A model generated the notes under the pieces. That model did no database searches. It was not told the origin of the DNA and saw nothing but the letters and a program-made list of their open reading frames with translations. Below are positions 33,580 through 40,688 of a stretch of 60,502 nt of DNA, in pieces. This DNA comes from Streptomyces sp. PH10-H1 (lineage in GTDB: Bacteria > Actinomycetota > Actinomycetes > Streptomycetales > Streptomycetaceae). The first letter of the stretch is position 1. Every line of letters starts with the position of its first letter. The position numbers were made by a program, and so were the translations under genes. The stretch covers positions 1-60,502 of the forward strand of contig NZ_JASISZ010000054.1 of NCBI RefSeq assembly GCF_030063355.1. Direction: 5' to 3'.

Positions 33580-33812
33580 GTCCGGGGCTTGTCCTGGTGG
33601 GGAAGAGCGGGGGCCCCCGCCCCCGGGGGGGGCCGGGCCCCCCCCCCCCCCGCCGCCGTGGCGCTCGCACAACGGCTCGGCACAACGGCTCGGCACAAAA
33701 AGGAGCCCCGGCCAGGACGGGGGGACCAGGCCGGGGCAGTATGGGGGAAAGGTGCGGTGCTCAGCAGCCTTTCGTGCATATTTTAACACTCAATGAGTGA
33801 TGTTCGACTCCA
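33580..33812. other. Gene-free spacer with G/C homopolymers after dmdR1
   Basis: The spacer holds a GGGGGCCCCCGCCCCCGGGGGGG block, then an uninterrupted run of about 15 C (33638-33652) and two tandem copies of ACAACGGCTCGGC (33668-33693). A CCCCGGCC-GGCCGGGG stem region (33706-33737) follows, and then an AT-rich end TATTTTAACACTC. The homopolymer is prone to slippage and sequencing error. The stem could be the dmdR1 terminator. Confidence 0.6.
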
Positions 33813-34367
33813 CTACGCACCAACGCCGGGCTGGATCACCCGGGCAGCGGGGGCGTAGTCGTAGGGCTCGGGAGCGGGCACCCCCGCCTCAGGCGGTCGT
33901 ACGGCCTTCAGCGCGCGCGGTGCGGCGTACAGACCGCCGAGCGCCTCGCACAGCTTGCGGGCGTCCACCGGCAGATCGCGCCGCCAGGCCATGGACACCA
34001 CCGGCGAGAAGAGCGCCATCCCGGCCCCCAGCGCGCTGTGCACAGAAAGCCGCACCAGCGTGCCACCGCCGTGCGGCATCAGGTCGAAGCCGTACTCGGG
34101 GACCTGCGTCCCCAGCGGGCTCCACATGCGCTGGCCCCGGAACACGATGTGCCGGCAGGGCTCGTAGCCCGCGCAGACCAGCAGGTGCTCCCGGTGCCGT
34201 CCGGGATAGCGGTAGCGGTACTGGGCGTTGGCGCCCGGCGGCACCGCATCCCTGTCGACGGCGGCCACGCCCGAGCTCCACAGCGAAAGATTTCGGGCAT
34301 CGGCCAGGAAGTCGAAGACCTCAGCAGCCGGCCTCGACACAATCACGCTTGTGGTCACCCTCGGCAT
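33813..34367 (-). CDS. SRPBCC-family (polyketide cyclase-like) protein
   Basis: The product is 184 aa from ATG 34367, with GGGGAGG 7 nt upstream. The N-terminus MPRVTTSVIVSRPAAEVFDFLADARNLSLWSSG is the first strand and helices of the START/SRPBCC fold. The strands around RYRYPGRHREHLLVCAGYEP and FDLMPHGGGTLVRLSV complete the cavity. It probably binds a small hydrophobic ligand; function unknown. It is divergent from the universal stress protein gene, with 227 bp between. Confidence 0.8.
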   Translation of the reverse strand: MPRVTTSVIVSRPAAEVFDFLADARNLSLWSSGVAAVDRDAVPPGANAQYRYRYPGRHREHLLVCAGYEPCRHIVFRGQRMWSPLGTQVPEYGFDLMPHGGGTLVRLSVHSALGAGMALFSPVVSMAWRRDLPVDARKLCEALGGLYAAPRALKAVRPPEAGVPAPEPYDYAPAARVIQPGVGA

Positions 34368-34594
34368 CGCAAACCTCCCCGTTGCCGGCTCTGCCGGCTT
34401 GGCTGTTGGCTCAGAGATGCGGGCGGCACGTCGGCGGCCCGGGAGCCACCGGACTGCGGGTTCTCTCTGGGACTCCTCACCGAAATCCTGCATCCCAAAA
34501 GCCCACGTGTCGTGGCAATACGGCCATCCGGGTGATCAAGGGTGCGCGGGGCGACGGCCGGCACAGGGCAACGGCCGTTAGCCTCAAAGGCGTG

Positions 34595-35053
34595 GTGGAC
34601 AAAGTGCCCGCGCCATTCGAGCGCGGAACGGACGGACCCAAGGTCATCGTCGTCGGAGCGGACGGCTCCGATTCCTCATGGCGGGCCGTGGCCTACGCCG
34701 CGGGCCTGGCCCGGCGGCAGCACGCGTTGCTCGCCGTCGTATACGTACAGCCGGTCATCCTCACCGGCGCGATCTTCGGCGCCCCGGTGGCGGAGACCAC
34801 CACCGAGGTCGCCGAGGATCTGATGGCCGAGATCCGCCGGTCGACGGAGCGGCTCCAGGGGATCTTCGATGTCCGCTGGGAATTCCACACCGTCCGCGGC
34901 GACGCCTACAACGGGCTGGTCACCGCGGCGGATCAGCTCACGGCCGACGCGGTGGTGGTCGGTGCTTCCGAGCATGCGGGACACCGCATCGTGGGTTCGG
35001 TCGCCGTCCGGCTGGTCAAGGCCGGGCGCTGGCCCGTCACAGTCGTCCCGTAG
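34595..35053 (+). CDS. Universal stress protein (UspA family)
   Basis: The product is 152 aa from GTG 34595; GTG 34592 is equally possible. The Usp fold starts at KVIVVGADGSDSSWRAVAYAAGLA. The C-terminal ATP-binding motif is present as VVVGASEHAGHRIVGSVAVRLV (G-x6-G-x4-GS in this spelling). Predicted role: ATP-binding stress-response protein in the cytoplasm. Its last 17 bp overlap the 3' end of the convergent winged-helix regulator gene. Confidence 0.85.
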   Translation: MDKVPAPFERGTDGPKVIVVGADGSDSSWRAVAYAAGLARRQHALLAVVYVQPVILTGAIFGAPVAETTTEVAEDLMAEIRRSTERLQGIFDVRWEFHTVRGDAYNGLVTAADQLTADAVVVGASEHAGHRIVGSVAVRLVKAGRWPVTVVP

Positions 35054-35576
35054 CCTCCACGGGCGCGTACTTGTAGCCGACGCGCCGCACGGTGACGATG
35101 CTGCCGCGGTGCTCGGCGCCGAGCTTGCGGCGCAGCCGCGCCACGTGCACGTCCACGGTGCGGCCGTCGCCCACGTGACCGTATCCCCAGACCGTGGTGA
35201 CGAGCTGGTCGCGGGAGTGCACGCGGTGCGGGTGGGCGACGAGGTGGGCGAGCAGTTCGAACTCGAGGTAGGTCAGGTCGAGCGGGCGGCCGTCCACCGC
35301 GGCGGTGCGCCGCTCGGTGTCGATCCGTACCCGCGCGGGCTCGTGCGCCGGCTCGGCGGTCTCCAGCGGAGCCGGTCCCGTTTCGGCGGGGACCAGGACC
35401 AGGTAGCCGACCATCCGCTGCTGGCCGGCCACCGCCGGCAGCACATGGCCGGGCGCCGGCAGCCAGGTGGCGCCGGGCGGCAGGAAGTCGGGGGCGGGCG
35501 GAACTTCGTCGGGCCGGACGGCGCGCAGCCGCTGGCGGTTGACGGCAGGGAGGGTCAGGGACTGGGTGTTCGACAT
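35037..35576 (-). CDS. Orphan OmpR/PhoB-type winged-helix regulator
   Basis: The product is 179 aa. Residues ~85-172 form a typical trans_reg_C DNA-binding domain: IDTERRTAAVDGRPLDLTYLEFELLAHLV, then HPHRVHSRDQLVTTVWGYGHVGDGRTVDVHVARLRRKLG and VTVRRVGYKY. There is no receiver domain. The N-terminal ~80 residues are Pro-rich with a MVGYLVLVPAE strand. No kinase is nearby, so it may sense a ligand or be regulated by its own level, as for other Streptomyces orphan winged-helix proteins. It is convergent with the Usp gene (17-bp overlap). Confidence 0.88.
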   Translation of the reverse strand: MSNTQSLTLPAVNRQRLRAVRPDEVPPAPDFLPPGATWLPAPGHVLPAVAGQQRMVGYLVLVPAETGPAPLETAEPAHEPARVRIDTERRTAAVDGRPLDLTYLEFELLAHLVAHPHRVHSRDQLVTTVWGYGHVGDGRTVDVHVARLRRKLGAEHRGSIVTVRRVGYKYAPVEATGRL

Positions 35577-35679
35577 GGGTTCGGCTCTTTCGCGCGAAGG
35601 GTCGTTGGATGGACGACGTATTGCGCGGGACCGGAATCCGTGATGCTGACGGCGACGGCCGGAGGCCGTTGTCCGCAGG

Positions 35680-35808
35680 TCAGCGAGGGGAGCGGGTCCG
35701 CGCGGTGATCGCGCGGCAACACTCTCGGTCGAAGTGATGTCCCTGCCGGGACGGCCAGAAGGGCTCGAGGTCGCTGCGACCTGTCGCGATGTCAGTGAGG
35801 CTGGCCAT
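35680..35808 (-). CDS. 42-residue small protein or leader peptide
   Basis: From ATG 35808: MASLTDIATGRSDLEPFWPS, then RQGHHFDRECCRAI and TARTRSPR. It ends 103 bp upstream of the winged-helix regulator on the same strand. The compact sequence with a His-His and a Cys-Cys pair is unlike random out-of-frame translation in this GC-rich DNA. It could be a regulatory leader peptide or a small protein. The ribosome-binding site is weak (AGGT). Confidence 0.4.
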   Translation of the reverse strand: MASLTDIATGRSDLEPFWPSRQGHHFDRECCRAITARTRSPR

Positions 35809-35950
35809 GCGACCTATTGAACCAGAAGCCGCGCCCCGCGCGGCAGGGGGTTGCCGGCGGAACACGGATTCCGGTCATCGCGTCACCGCGTGGCGGGGTC
35901 GTGCGAGGCGCCACCGGGCCTCACGTGACGCGCGAGGCGCCGCCGGGGCC

Positions 35951-36184
35951 TCATGTGACGTGCCGCACGAGCCTCACGCGGGCCAGCGGGGACGGGTCCG
36001 GGACCGGATCGGGCTGTGGCCCCGGTTCGGGCTGCGGCAATGGCACGGGCTGAGGCAGCGGCGGGCCGGGGCGCGGAACCGGCCGCGGGACCGGATCGGG
36101 CTGGACGGGGTCCGGGGGCTGCGGCTGCGGGTCGGGCACCGGGGGGACGGTCGCCCGGATGACGGTCAGGTCGGGATGGGCCAT
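35951..36184 (-). CDS. Proline-rich 77-residue protein
   Basis: AAGGAGAA lies 6 nt before the ATG at 36184, an excellent ribosome-binding site. Residues 1-14 (MAHPDLTVIRATVP) are ordinary. Residues ~15-65 are an irregular Pro-Gln-Pro-Asp-Pro-Val repeat, and the tail is SPLARVRLVRHVT. The low-complexity middle suggests an extended, possibly protein-binding segment. There is no signal peptide. It is divergent from the FUSC gene. Confidence 0.55.
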   Translation of the reverse strand: MAHPDLTVIRATVPPVPDPQPQPPDPVQPDPVPRPVPRPGPPLPQPVPLPQPEPGPQPDPVPDPSPLARVRLVRHVT

Positions 36185-36318
36185 GGACTTCTCCTTCGTG
36201 CATTCGTGCAGTGGATCTCGGGCCGGGTCGGGCCGCGCCTACCCATCGGCCGGGTCGCTACGCCCGCCCGGTGAGAAGGAAAGCCGGTTCTGCCGCGTTT
36301 CCACCTATCCTCTGGATC

Positions 36319-38403
36319 ATGACCTGGTTGCGCGCGCTGAAGGAGACCGGCCGCTCCGGGTTGCAAATCGAACGGACCCGGCTGGAGCCCTTGGTCGCGC
36401 TCCGCGGTGCGGCCGGGGTCGCGATCGTGATCGGGCTGTCCCTGTGGCTGTCCTCCCCCGGCGTGGCCGCGTCGTCGGCGTTCGGCGCCTTCGCCTCGGG
36501 CACCGCCACCTTCCAGCGCAGCTGGCGCTCCCGCCCGGTGCTCGCCCTCGCCGCGGGCGCCGGCCTCGCCGTCAGCACCTTCCTGGGATATCTGGCCGCC
36601 TCAAATCTCTTCCTGTTCGTCGTACTGCTGGCCGTCTGGTCCTTCCTGGCCGGCATGGCATGGGCGCTCGGCCCCACCTCCGGCATCGTCGCGGCCCTGA
36701 CCGTCGCCGTGATGCTGGTCGTCGTCACCCTCCCCACATCCGTCATGGGCGCCCTGGTGCACGCCGGAGTGATCGCGTTCGGCGGACTGGTCCAGGCGTC
36801 GCTCATCCTGGTGTTCCCCATCCGGCGCTGGGGCGCACAACGCGACGCGCTCGCGGACGCGTTCGCCGCCGAGGCGGACTACGCCCGGCGGCTGCGCCAG
36901 GATCCGCACGCCCCGTTCGATCCCGAGCCGCTGATGACAGCGCGCAGCGCCGCCGCGGTGACGCCCTGGGAGGCCCGGCGGCGGCCGGAGGAACTGCACG
37001 GCAAGCGGGCGCTGGCCGAGCGGATCCGGCCGGTGCTGGCGTCGCTCGCCGACCCCTCGGTCGGCGCCGCGGCGGAAGGCCCGGAACGGGACCGCGCCCG
37101 TGAACTGCTGACGGCGGCTGCCTCCGTACTGGACGCGGTGGCCCGCGCGATCCGGCAGGCGAAGCCGGTGCGGCTGCCGAAGGACGTGAAGGCCTTCCTG
37201 AAGGTGCCGGAACCCGAAGCGGAACTGACCGGTTCGGCCCGCCGGGCCGCCGCCCGACTGATCGGCCTGCTCGTCGCGGCCGTGGAGAGCGCCGACGGCT
37301 CGGGCCCCTCGGACGCCACCGAGTCCGCCCATCTGCTGCGCCCCACCCTGCTGCGGCTCGTACCGCTCGCGGCGCGGGCGATCCGCCGGGAGATGCACTG
37401 GCAGTCCCCGGTGTTCCGGCACGCGGTGCGGATGTCGACGGTCGCCGCGGCGGGCTATCTGATCGGGGCGGCGCTGCCGTTGGGCCACGGGTACTGGGCA
37501 CCGATGGCCTCGGTCATGGTGATGCGCCCGGACTTCTCCCAGACCTACGCGCGCGGCTCGGCCCGCTTCGCCGGCACGCTCGTGGGGGTGGCCGTCGCCA
37601 CCGGTGTGATGCAAGCGGCTTCACCGGGCGTGTACTTGTGCGCCGGGCTGGCCGTGCTGGCCATCACCCTGATGTATCTGCTGATGCGCACCGGCTACGC
37701 CGTTTCCCAGGCCTGCCTCGCGGCCTACGCGGTCCTGCTGCTGGGCATGGGCGGCAGCGAGTGGACCCAGACGGTCCCCGAGCGGGTGCTGCTGACGCTG
37801 CTGGGCGGGGTGCTGGCGATGGCGGCCTACGCCGTGTTCCCCGCCTGGGAGACGCCGCGGCTGCGGGACCGGCTCGCGGAGCGGCTCGAGGCCACGGCCG
37901 GGTACACGGCCGCAGTGCTGGAGGGCTTCGCCGATCCGGCCAAGCGGCGCTCCGGGACGGTACGGGAGGCCCTGCTCGACGCCCGGGCGGCCGGGGCCGC
38001 CTGGAACCAGGCGGTCGCGCGGGCCGACTCCGAGCCGGTGCGCCACCGCGGCCTGTCGCGCCGGGCGGCGCAGGACGCCGACGCGGCGCTGTCCGCCATG
38101 GGGCGGGCGGGAATGCTGATGGAGGCCCATCTGCCCGGCCGGAACGCCGAACCCGTACCGGCCGCGGCGGAGTTCGCCCGGGTGCTCCGCGAGGCCGTCA
38201 CCGAATCCGCGCAGGCTGTGCGCGACCGGGACACCGTTGACTGGGACGCGGTCCGGGTCGCCCTCGACGGCTGGCACGGCGACGGCGCCCAGGAGCGCAT
38301 GGTGCGCCGCGGCGCGGAGCTGCTGGTGGATACCCTCGACGAATTCGAGGAAGCGGTACGTTCCCGCTCCGGGTCCCGCGCGCCCCATGCGCAGCGTCCG
38401 TGA
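36319..38403 (+). CDS. FUSC-family membrane protein
   Basis: The product is 694 aa from ATG 36319 (MTWLRALKETGRSGLQIERTR). Two blocks of membrane helices, ~30-170 and ~375-515, are separated and followed by long cytoplasmic helical parts. The second block contains the FUSC signature GHGYWAPMASVMVMRPDFSQTYARGSARFAGTLVG. The family includes YccS and the aromatic-acid exporter AaeB, so export of aromatic compounds is possible but unproven. Gene order gives no further hint. Confidence 0.88.
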   Translation: MTWLRALKETGRSGLQIERTRLEPLVALRGAAGVAIVIGLSLWLSSPGVAASSAFGAFASGTATFQRSWRSRPVLALAAGAGLAVSTFLGYLAASNLFLFVVLLAVWSFLAGMAWALGPTSGIVAALTVAVMLVVVTLPTSVMGALVHAGVIAFGGLVQASLILVFPIRRWGAQRDALADAFAAEADYARRLRQDPHAPFDPEPLMTARSAAAVTPWEARRRPEELHGKRALAERIRPVLASLADPSVGAAAEGPERDRARELLTAAASVLDAVARAIRQAKPVRLPKDVKAFLKVPEPEAELTGSARRAAARLIGLLVAAVESADGSGPSDATESAHLLRPTLLRLVPLAARAIRREMHWQSPVFRHAVRMSTVAAAGYLIGAALPLGHGYWAPMASVMVMRPDFSQTYARGSARFAGTLVGVAVATGVMQAASPGVYLCAGLAVLAITLMYLLMRTGYAVSQACLAAYAVLLLGMGGSEWTQTVPERVLLTLLGGVLAMAAYAVFPAWETPRLRDRLAERLEATAGYTAAVLEGFADPAKRRSGTVREALLDARAAGAAWNQAVARADSEPVRHRGLSRRAAQDADAALSAMGRAGMLMEAHLPGRNAEPVPAAAEFARVLREAVTESAQAVRDRDTVDWDAVRVALDGWHGDGAQERMVRRGAELLVDTLDEFEEAVRSRSGSRAPHAQRP

Positions 38404-38438
38404 CCGATGGCCCGTGACCGGCCGCCTATGACCGCCGC

Positions 38439-38708
38439 CTACGGCGCTTCGCCGCCATGGTGCGCGCAGCTTTCGACGCCCACCGACAGCGCCACCCAGC
38501 CGTCCTCGCACACTGTCCCGGGAGCACCGGGAGCACCGGGCGCACCCGTACCGGTGCGCGTCGAGTTCTGGACGGTCTCGGTGCCCGTTCGCGCGGGCAC
38601 CGTTCCGTGGTTTCCGACCGACTGCCCGTGAACGACTCCGGCGCCGACCACCCCCGCCAGCACCGCGAAGCTCACGGTGGCCGCGAGTGCACCGCCGCTC
38701 ATATGCAT
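38439..38708 (-). CDS. Small secreted protein
   Basis: The product is 89 aa from ATG 38708, with GGCAGG 8 nt upstream. MHMSGGALAATVSFAVLAGVVGAGVVHGQ is a signal peptide or a single N-terminal membrane helix. The mature part is Thr/Gly-rich with a GAPGAPGAPG stretch and ends with a Cys pair (TVCEDGWVAL, ESCAHH) that may form a disulfide. Unknown function. Confidence 0.6.
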   Translation of the reverse strand: MHMSGGALAATVSFAVLAGVVGAGVVHGQSVGNHGTVPARTGTETVQNSTRTGTGAPGAPGAPGTVCEDGWVALSVGVESCAHHGGEAP

Positions 38709-38839
38709 GGCGTACCTGCCCCTCGCGTCGTCCGTGACGTCGTTGTCCCGGCCTCAGTGCTCTTAGCCCAAAGCCCGGCCCGGAAACCTCCCGCGGAAGC
38801 TTTCTCCAAAGCAGCCGAACGACAAGCGGAACGACAACA

Positions 38840-38869
38840 GGCACCCCCTCCACCGGTGGAGGGGGTGCC
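38840..38869 (-). terminator. Terminator of the interrupted acyl-CoA dehydrogenase gene
   Basis: A perfect 30-nt palindrome, GGCACCCCCTCCACC followed by its complement. It lies 40 nt beyond the acyl-CoA dehydrogenase stop codon on the minus strand, so this gene kept its own terminator when the prophage inserted. Confidence 0.7.
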
Positions 38870-38908
38870 ATGGACGAGCGGGGTCCCGGCCATCGGCCGG
38901 GGTTTCCG

Positions 38909-38992
38909 TCAGCGGATCGGCATGCCCGACAGGGTGCGGGCGATGACCAGCCGCTGGATCTCGCTGGTGCCCTCGAAGATCGTGTAGATGTC
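38909..38992 (-). pseudogene. C-terminal remnant of acyl-CoA dehydrogenase (prophage insertion target)
   Basis: The minus strand reads DIYTIFEGTSEIQRLVIART then LSGMPIR and stop: the last 28 codons of an acyl-CoA dehydrogenase, including the conserved I-F/Y-E-G-T-S-E-I-Q-R of the FAD/substrate region. Upstream of Asp the similarity stops (PS, then Val and a TAG at 39002-39004), so the gene is broken near 38990. The rest should lie at the far end of the prophage, outside the window. Confidence 0.8.
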
Positions 38993-39171
38993 AGACGGCA
39001 CCTACTGGCCGCATGGTGGATGATCCGTCACTCCCCAGCCGACCAGCCCAGAGCGCAATCCCTAGGGCGTTGGTCCGGGTCGAGTAGGCGCCCATCCGGA
39101 TTCGACCGGCAAGATCATCGCCCAGGAACATCCCAAATCCCGATCCATCTCCCAGATCCTCCGGACATGCA

Positions 39172-39205
39172 CGCGCCCCGGTCTGCCGTCGCAGACCGGG
39201 GCGCG
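39172..39205. terminator. 15-bp perfect hairpin near attL
   Basis: CGCGCCCCGGTCTGC (39172-39186), loop CGTC, then the exact complement (39191-39205). There is no T-run on either side, but the stem is strong enough to act as a bidirectional terminator insulating prophage and host transcription. Confidence 0.6.
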
Positions 39206-39327
39206 CAAGTGCCGAACTCCCGCGAAGGGGCTCACGCACAACACGGAGAGCCCGGCACGTCTTTGGGTGCCTTACCTAACTAGTCCAACGAGCACACCTG
39301 TCCGATGGTTACGTCACTCGTTCGAGT

Positions 39328-39339
39328 GAACATACGTTC
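39328..39339. promoter_or_regulatory. LexA-type SOS box
   Basis: GAACATACGTTC fits the Gram-positive/actinobacterial LexA consensus GAAC-N4-GTTC, inside the context TGAACATACGTTCGA. It sits between the hairpin near attL and the XRE gene. It suggests that a left-end transcript is derepressed by DNA damage, as in inducible prophages. Confidence 0.5.
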
Positions 39340-39517
39340 GAATTTCTCGCAGGGGTTAGGGCCTCGCCGCTGACGTCCACGAGGCGCTGCGTTCGGCGGG
39401 CAGTTGTTCTACGGGTCGTGCGGGCCCCGGCCGATCGCCTCAGGTAGTGCTCATGCTCGATCGCGGCCAGAAAATGCGTCCAGCCAGGTACTGACACATA
39501 ATCGCCACCAATCGACC

Positions 39518-39823
39518 GTGTGTCGAGTGCCTGACGATCATCAACCTGACTGGCTGACCGCCCGCCGCATCGCCATCGGCGAGAGCATCCGTACCGCCCG
39601 CCGGCATAAGCGAATGTCGCAAGACGCGCTGGCCACAGCCGTGGGACTGGACCGGCGGTCGATCCAGCGCGTCGAGCGGGCGGAGACCGACCCGCGGTTG
39701 ACGTGGCTGCTGCGTATCGCCATGTCGCTCGACATACCTCTCTCCGATCTCGTCAGGGAGCATGAGCTCTCTGACCGGCCGCGTAACGGTGACGTAACAG
39801 CGGGTCCGCAACAGGGACCCTAG
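39518..39823 (+). CDS. XRE-family DNA-binding protein (candidate prophage repressor)
   Basis: The product is 101 aa from GTG 39518; GTG 39527 is an alternative. Residues ~12-75 are a Cro/CI helix-turn-helix: ARRIAIGESIRTARRHKRMS, then QDALATAVGLDRRSIQRVERAETDP. The tail is short and hydrophilic (DRPRNGDVTAGPQQGP) and lacks a peptidase domain. It is the first gene inside the left end, so it could be a repressor or a Cro-like switch protein. Confidence 0.75.
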   Translation: MCRVPDDHQPDWLTARRIAIGESIRTARRHKRMSQDALATAVGLDRRSIQRVERAETDPRLTWLLRIAMSLDIPLSDLVREHELSDRPRNGDVTAGPQQGP

Positions 39824-39945
39824 ATGCATATGCCATCCAGGCGCTAGAGAGCGGTTGCTGCTGTCTGGTGACACCTGGGTTGCGGTCTCGCACCCCCCGC
39901 GTGAAGGGCCGCCGCCCTCGGGGGCGTACATGTGGCGGCCCAGTC

Positions 39946-40107
39946 TCACGCCGCCGACACGGGCTGACGCACCGGTGCAACGGCAGGCCGCCCGTTGACC
40001 CGCTTGCCTTCACGACCTCCTTCGGGAGTAGCCGACCACGTTGGCGCATCACGCAACGGTTGCGTGATGAGGGATGCTACTGGCATACGCCTGTCAGGCA
40101 CATGCAT
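39946..40107 (-). CDS. Possible 53-residue protein
   Basis: From ATG 40107: MHVPDRRMPVASLITQPLRD, ending RPAVAPVRQPVSAA. The main support is that its stop is followed at once by the same kind of hairpin that follows the neighbouring small gene at 40191. The ribosome-binding site is poor. The inverted repeat at 40047-40069 lies inside the frame, so the DNA may instead be a control region. Confidence 0.35.
   Translation of the reverse strand: MHVPDRRMPVASLITQPLRDAPTWSATPEGGREGKRVNGRPAVAPVRQPVSAA
40047..40069. promoter_or_regulatory. 23-nt palindrome, candidate operator
   Basis: CATCACGCAAC-G-GTTGCGTGATG: 11-bp perfect arms around one central base, 220 bp from the XRE gene. A second smaller inverted repeat CATGCA-TCT-TGCATG is at 40101-40115. 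They are possible binding sites for the XRE protein. Confidence 0.45.
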
Positions 40108-40190
40108 CTTGCATGAACACCCTGTGCACCCCCCGCACCCCCCGCGTGAAGGGCCGCCGTCCGGGGGGGTTTGCGGACGACGGCCCCGTC

Positions 40191-40298
40191 TCATGAGTGG
40201 ATCAGCCCGTACAGGCCGCTACCGCCGATGAGGACGGCGATGAACGCGAGGAACCCGATCACGGGCGGGGCGGCCAGGCAGCAGGAACGGTCAGGCAT
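40191..40298 (-). CDS. 35-residue membrane peptide
   Basis: MPDRSCCLAAPPVIGFLAFI then AVLIGGSGLYGLIHS. A short basic/Cys-Cys N-terminus precedes a single hydrophobic helix (~residues 12-32). Its start overlaps the end of the zinc-ribbon gene by 8 bp, and a hairpin terminator follows the stop. It is the last gene of a tightly coupled four-gene stack (41113 to 40191). Confidence 0.6.
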   Translation of the reverse strand: MPDRSCCLAAPPVIGFLAFIAVLIGGSGLYGLIHS

Positions 40299-40515
40299 GG
40301 TGTGACCGTGGCGCGAACGGCTCCCGGTCGGTGTAGCGCGGGTTGCCGTCGGTGTCGGTCGGATGGTCCGCGAAGGCGACGATCCGGTAGGCGACCTTGC
40401 ACGTGTCGCAGGCGTAGATCGGGCGGCCGGGGCCGGAGGCGACCTCGACGACGCCGACCATGACGCGGTCGTCCCCCGTCAGTTCGGTCTTGCACCAGGG
40501 GCACCAGGCGCGCAT
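40291..40515 (-). CDS. Small zinc-ribbon-like protein
   Basis: The product is 74 aa. Two Cys pairs, CPWC (residues 5-8) and CDTC (36-39), can bind zinc in a ribbon fold; the C-terminus is hydrophilic. Its ATG shares one base with the stop of the upstream gene (TGATG at 40513-40517). It probably works with the other tiny genes of the stack; no function is recognised. Confidence 0.65.
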   Translation of the reverse strand: MRAWCPWCKTELTGDDRVMVGVVEVASGPGRPIYACDTCKVAYRIVAFADHPTDTDGNPRYTDREPFAPRSHHA

Positions 40516-40688
40516 CACGAAGCGACCTTGTGGCAGTCGCAACCGCACCGGGTCCGTAGCACGGGAGGCTCGCCGGGGGGCGCACCGTAGGCGTAGACGT
40601 CGGCGTTGCCGGGGCAGTACCCGTGGAACTCCGGGGTTGCCTTCGCCGCGAGGCACACCTTGGTGATGGCAGCAACTGGGGCGCTCAT
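40515..40688 (-). CDS. 57-residue Cys-rich small protein
   Basis: MSAPVAAITKVCLAAKATPE begins it; a TRCGCDCHKVAS tail holds three Cys and a His, with CPG and VCL further upstream. It starts inside the stop of the primase-like gene (ATGA, 40685-40688) and ends in the start of the zinc-ribbon gene. The perfect coupling on both sides is the main evidence that it is translated. Confidence 0.6.
   Translation of the reverse strand: MSAPVAAITKVCLAAKATPEFHGYCPGNADVYAYGAPPGEPPVLRTRCGCDCHKVAS

Larger units (their letters stand above)
38993..39517. other. Gene-poor left end of the prophage
   Basis: About 525 bp with no convincing gene. It holds the break point, a very strong hairpin at 39172-39205, an AT-richer stretch around 39262-39345 with the LexA-like box, and scattered stop codons. 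An open frame on the minus strand (39497-39309) was seen but is weakly supported. Confidence 0.6.
39891..40159. repeat. Duplicated terminator-associated repeat (24 bp, two copies)
   Basis: CACCCCCCGCGTGAAGGGCC + GCCG occurs at 39891-39914 and at 40136-40159. Each copy forms one arm of a hairpin (GGGCCGCC...GGCGGCCC at 39906-39941; GGCCGCCGTCCG...CGGACGACGGCC at 40152-40185). Each hairpin lies directly after a minus-strand stop codon (39946 and 40191). They look like duplicated intrinsic terminators. Confidence 0.6.

Noticed and set aside
39309..39497. 62-codon minus-strand frame from GTG 39497
   Set aside because: It overlaps the LexA-like box, has a weak start signal and no recognisable domain; left as unsupported.
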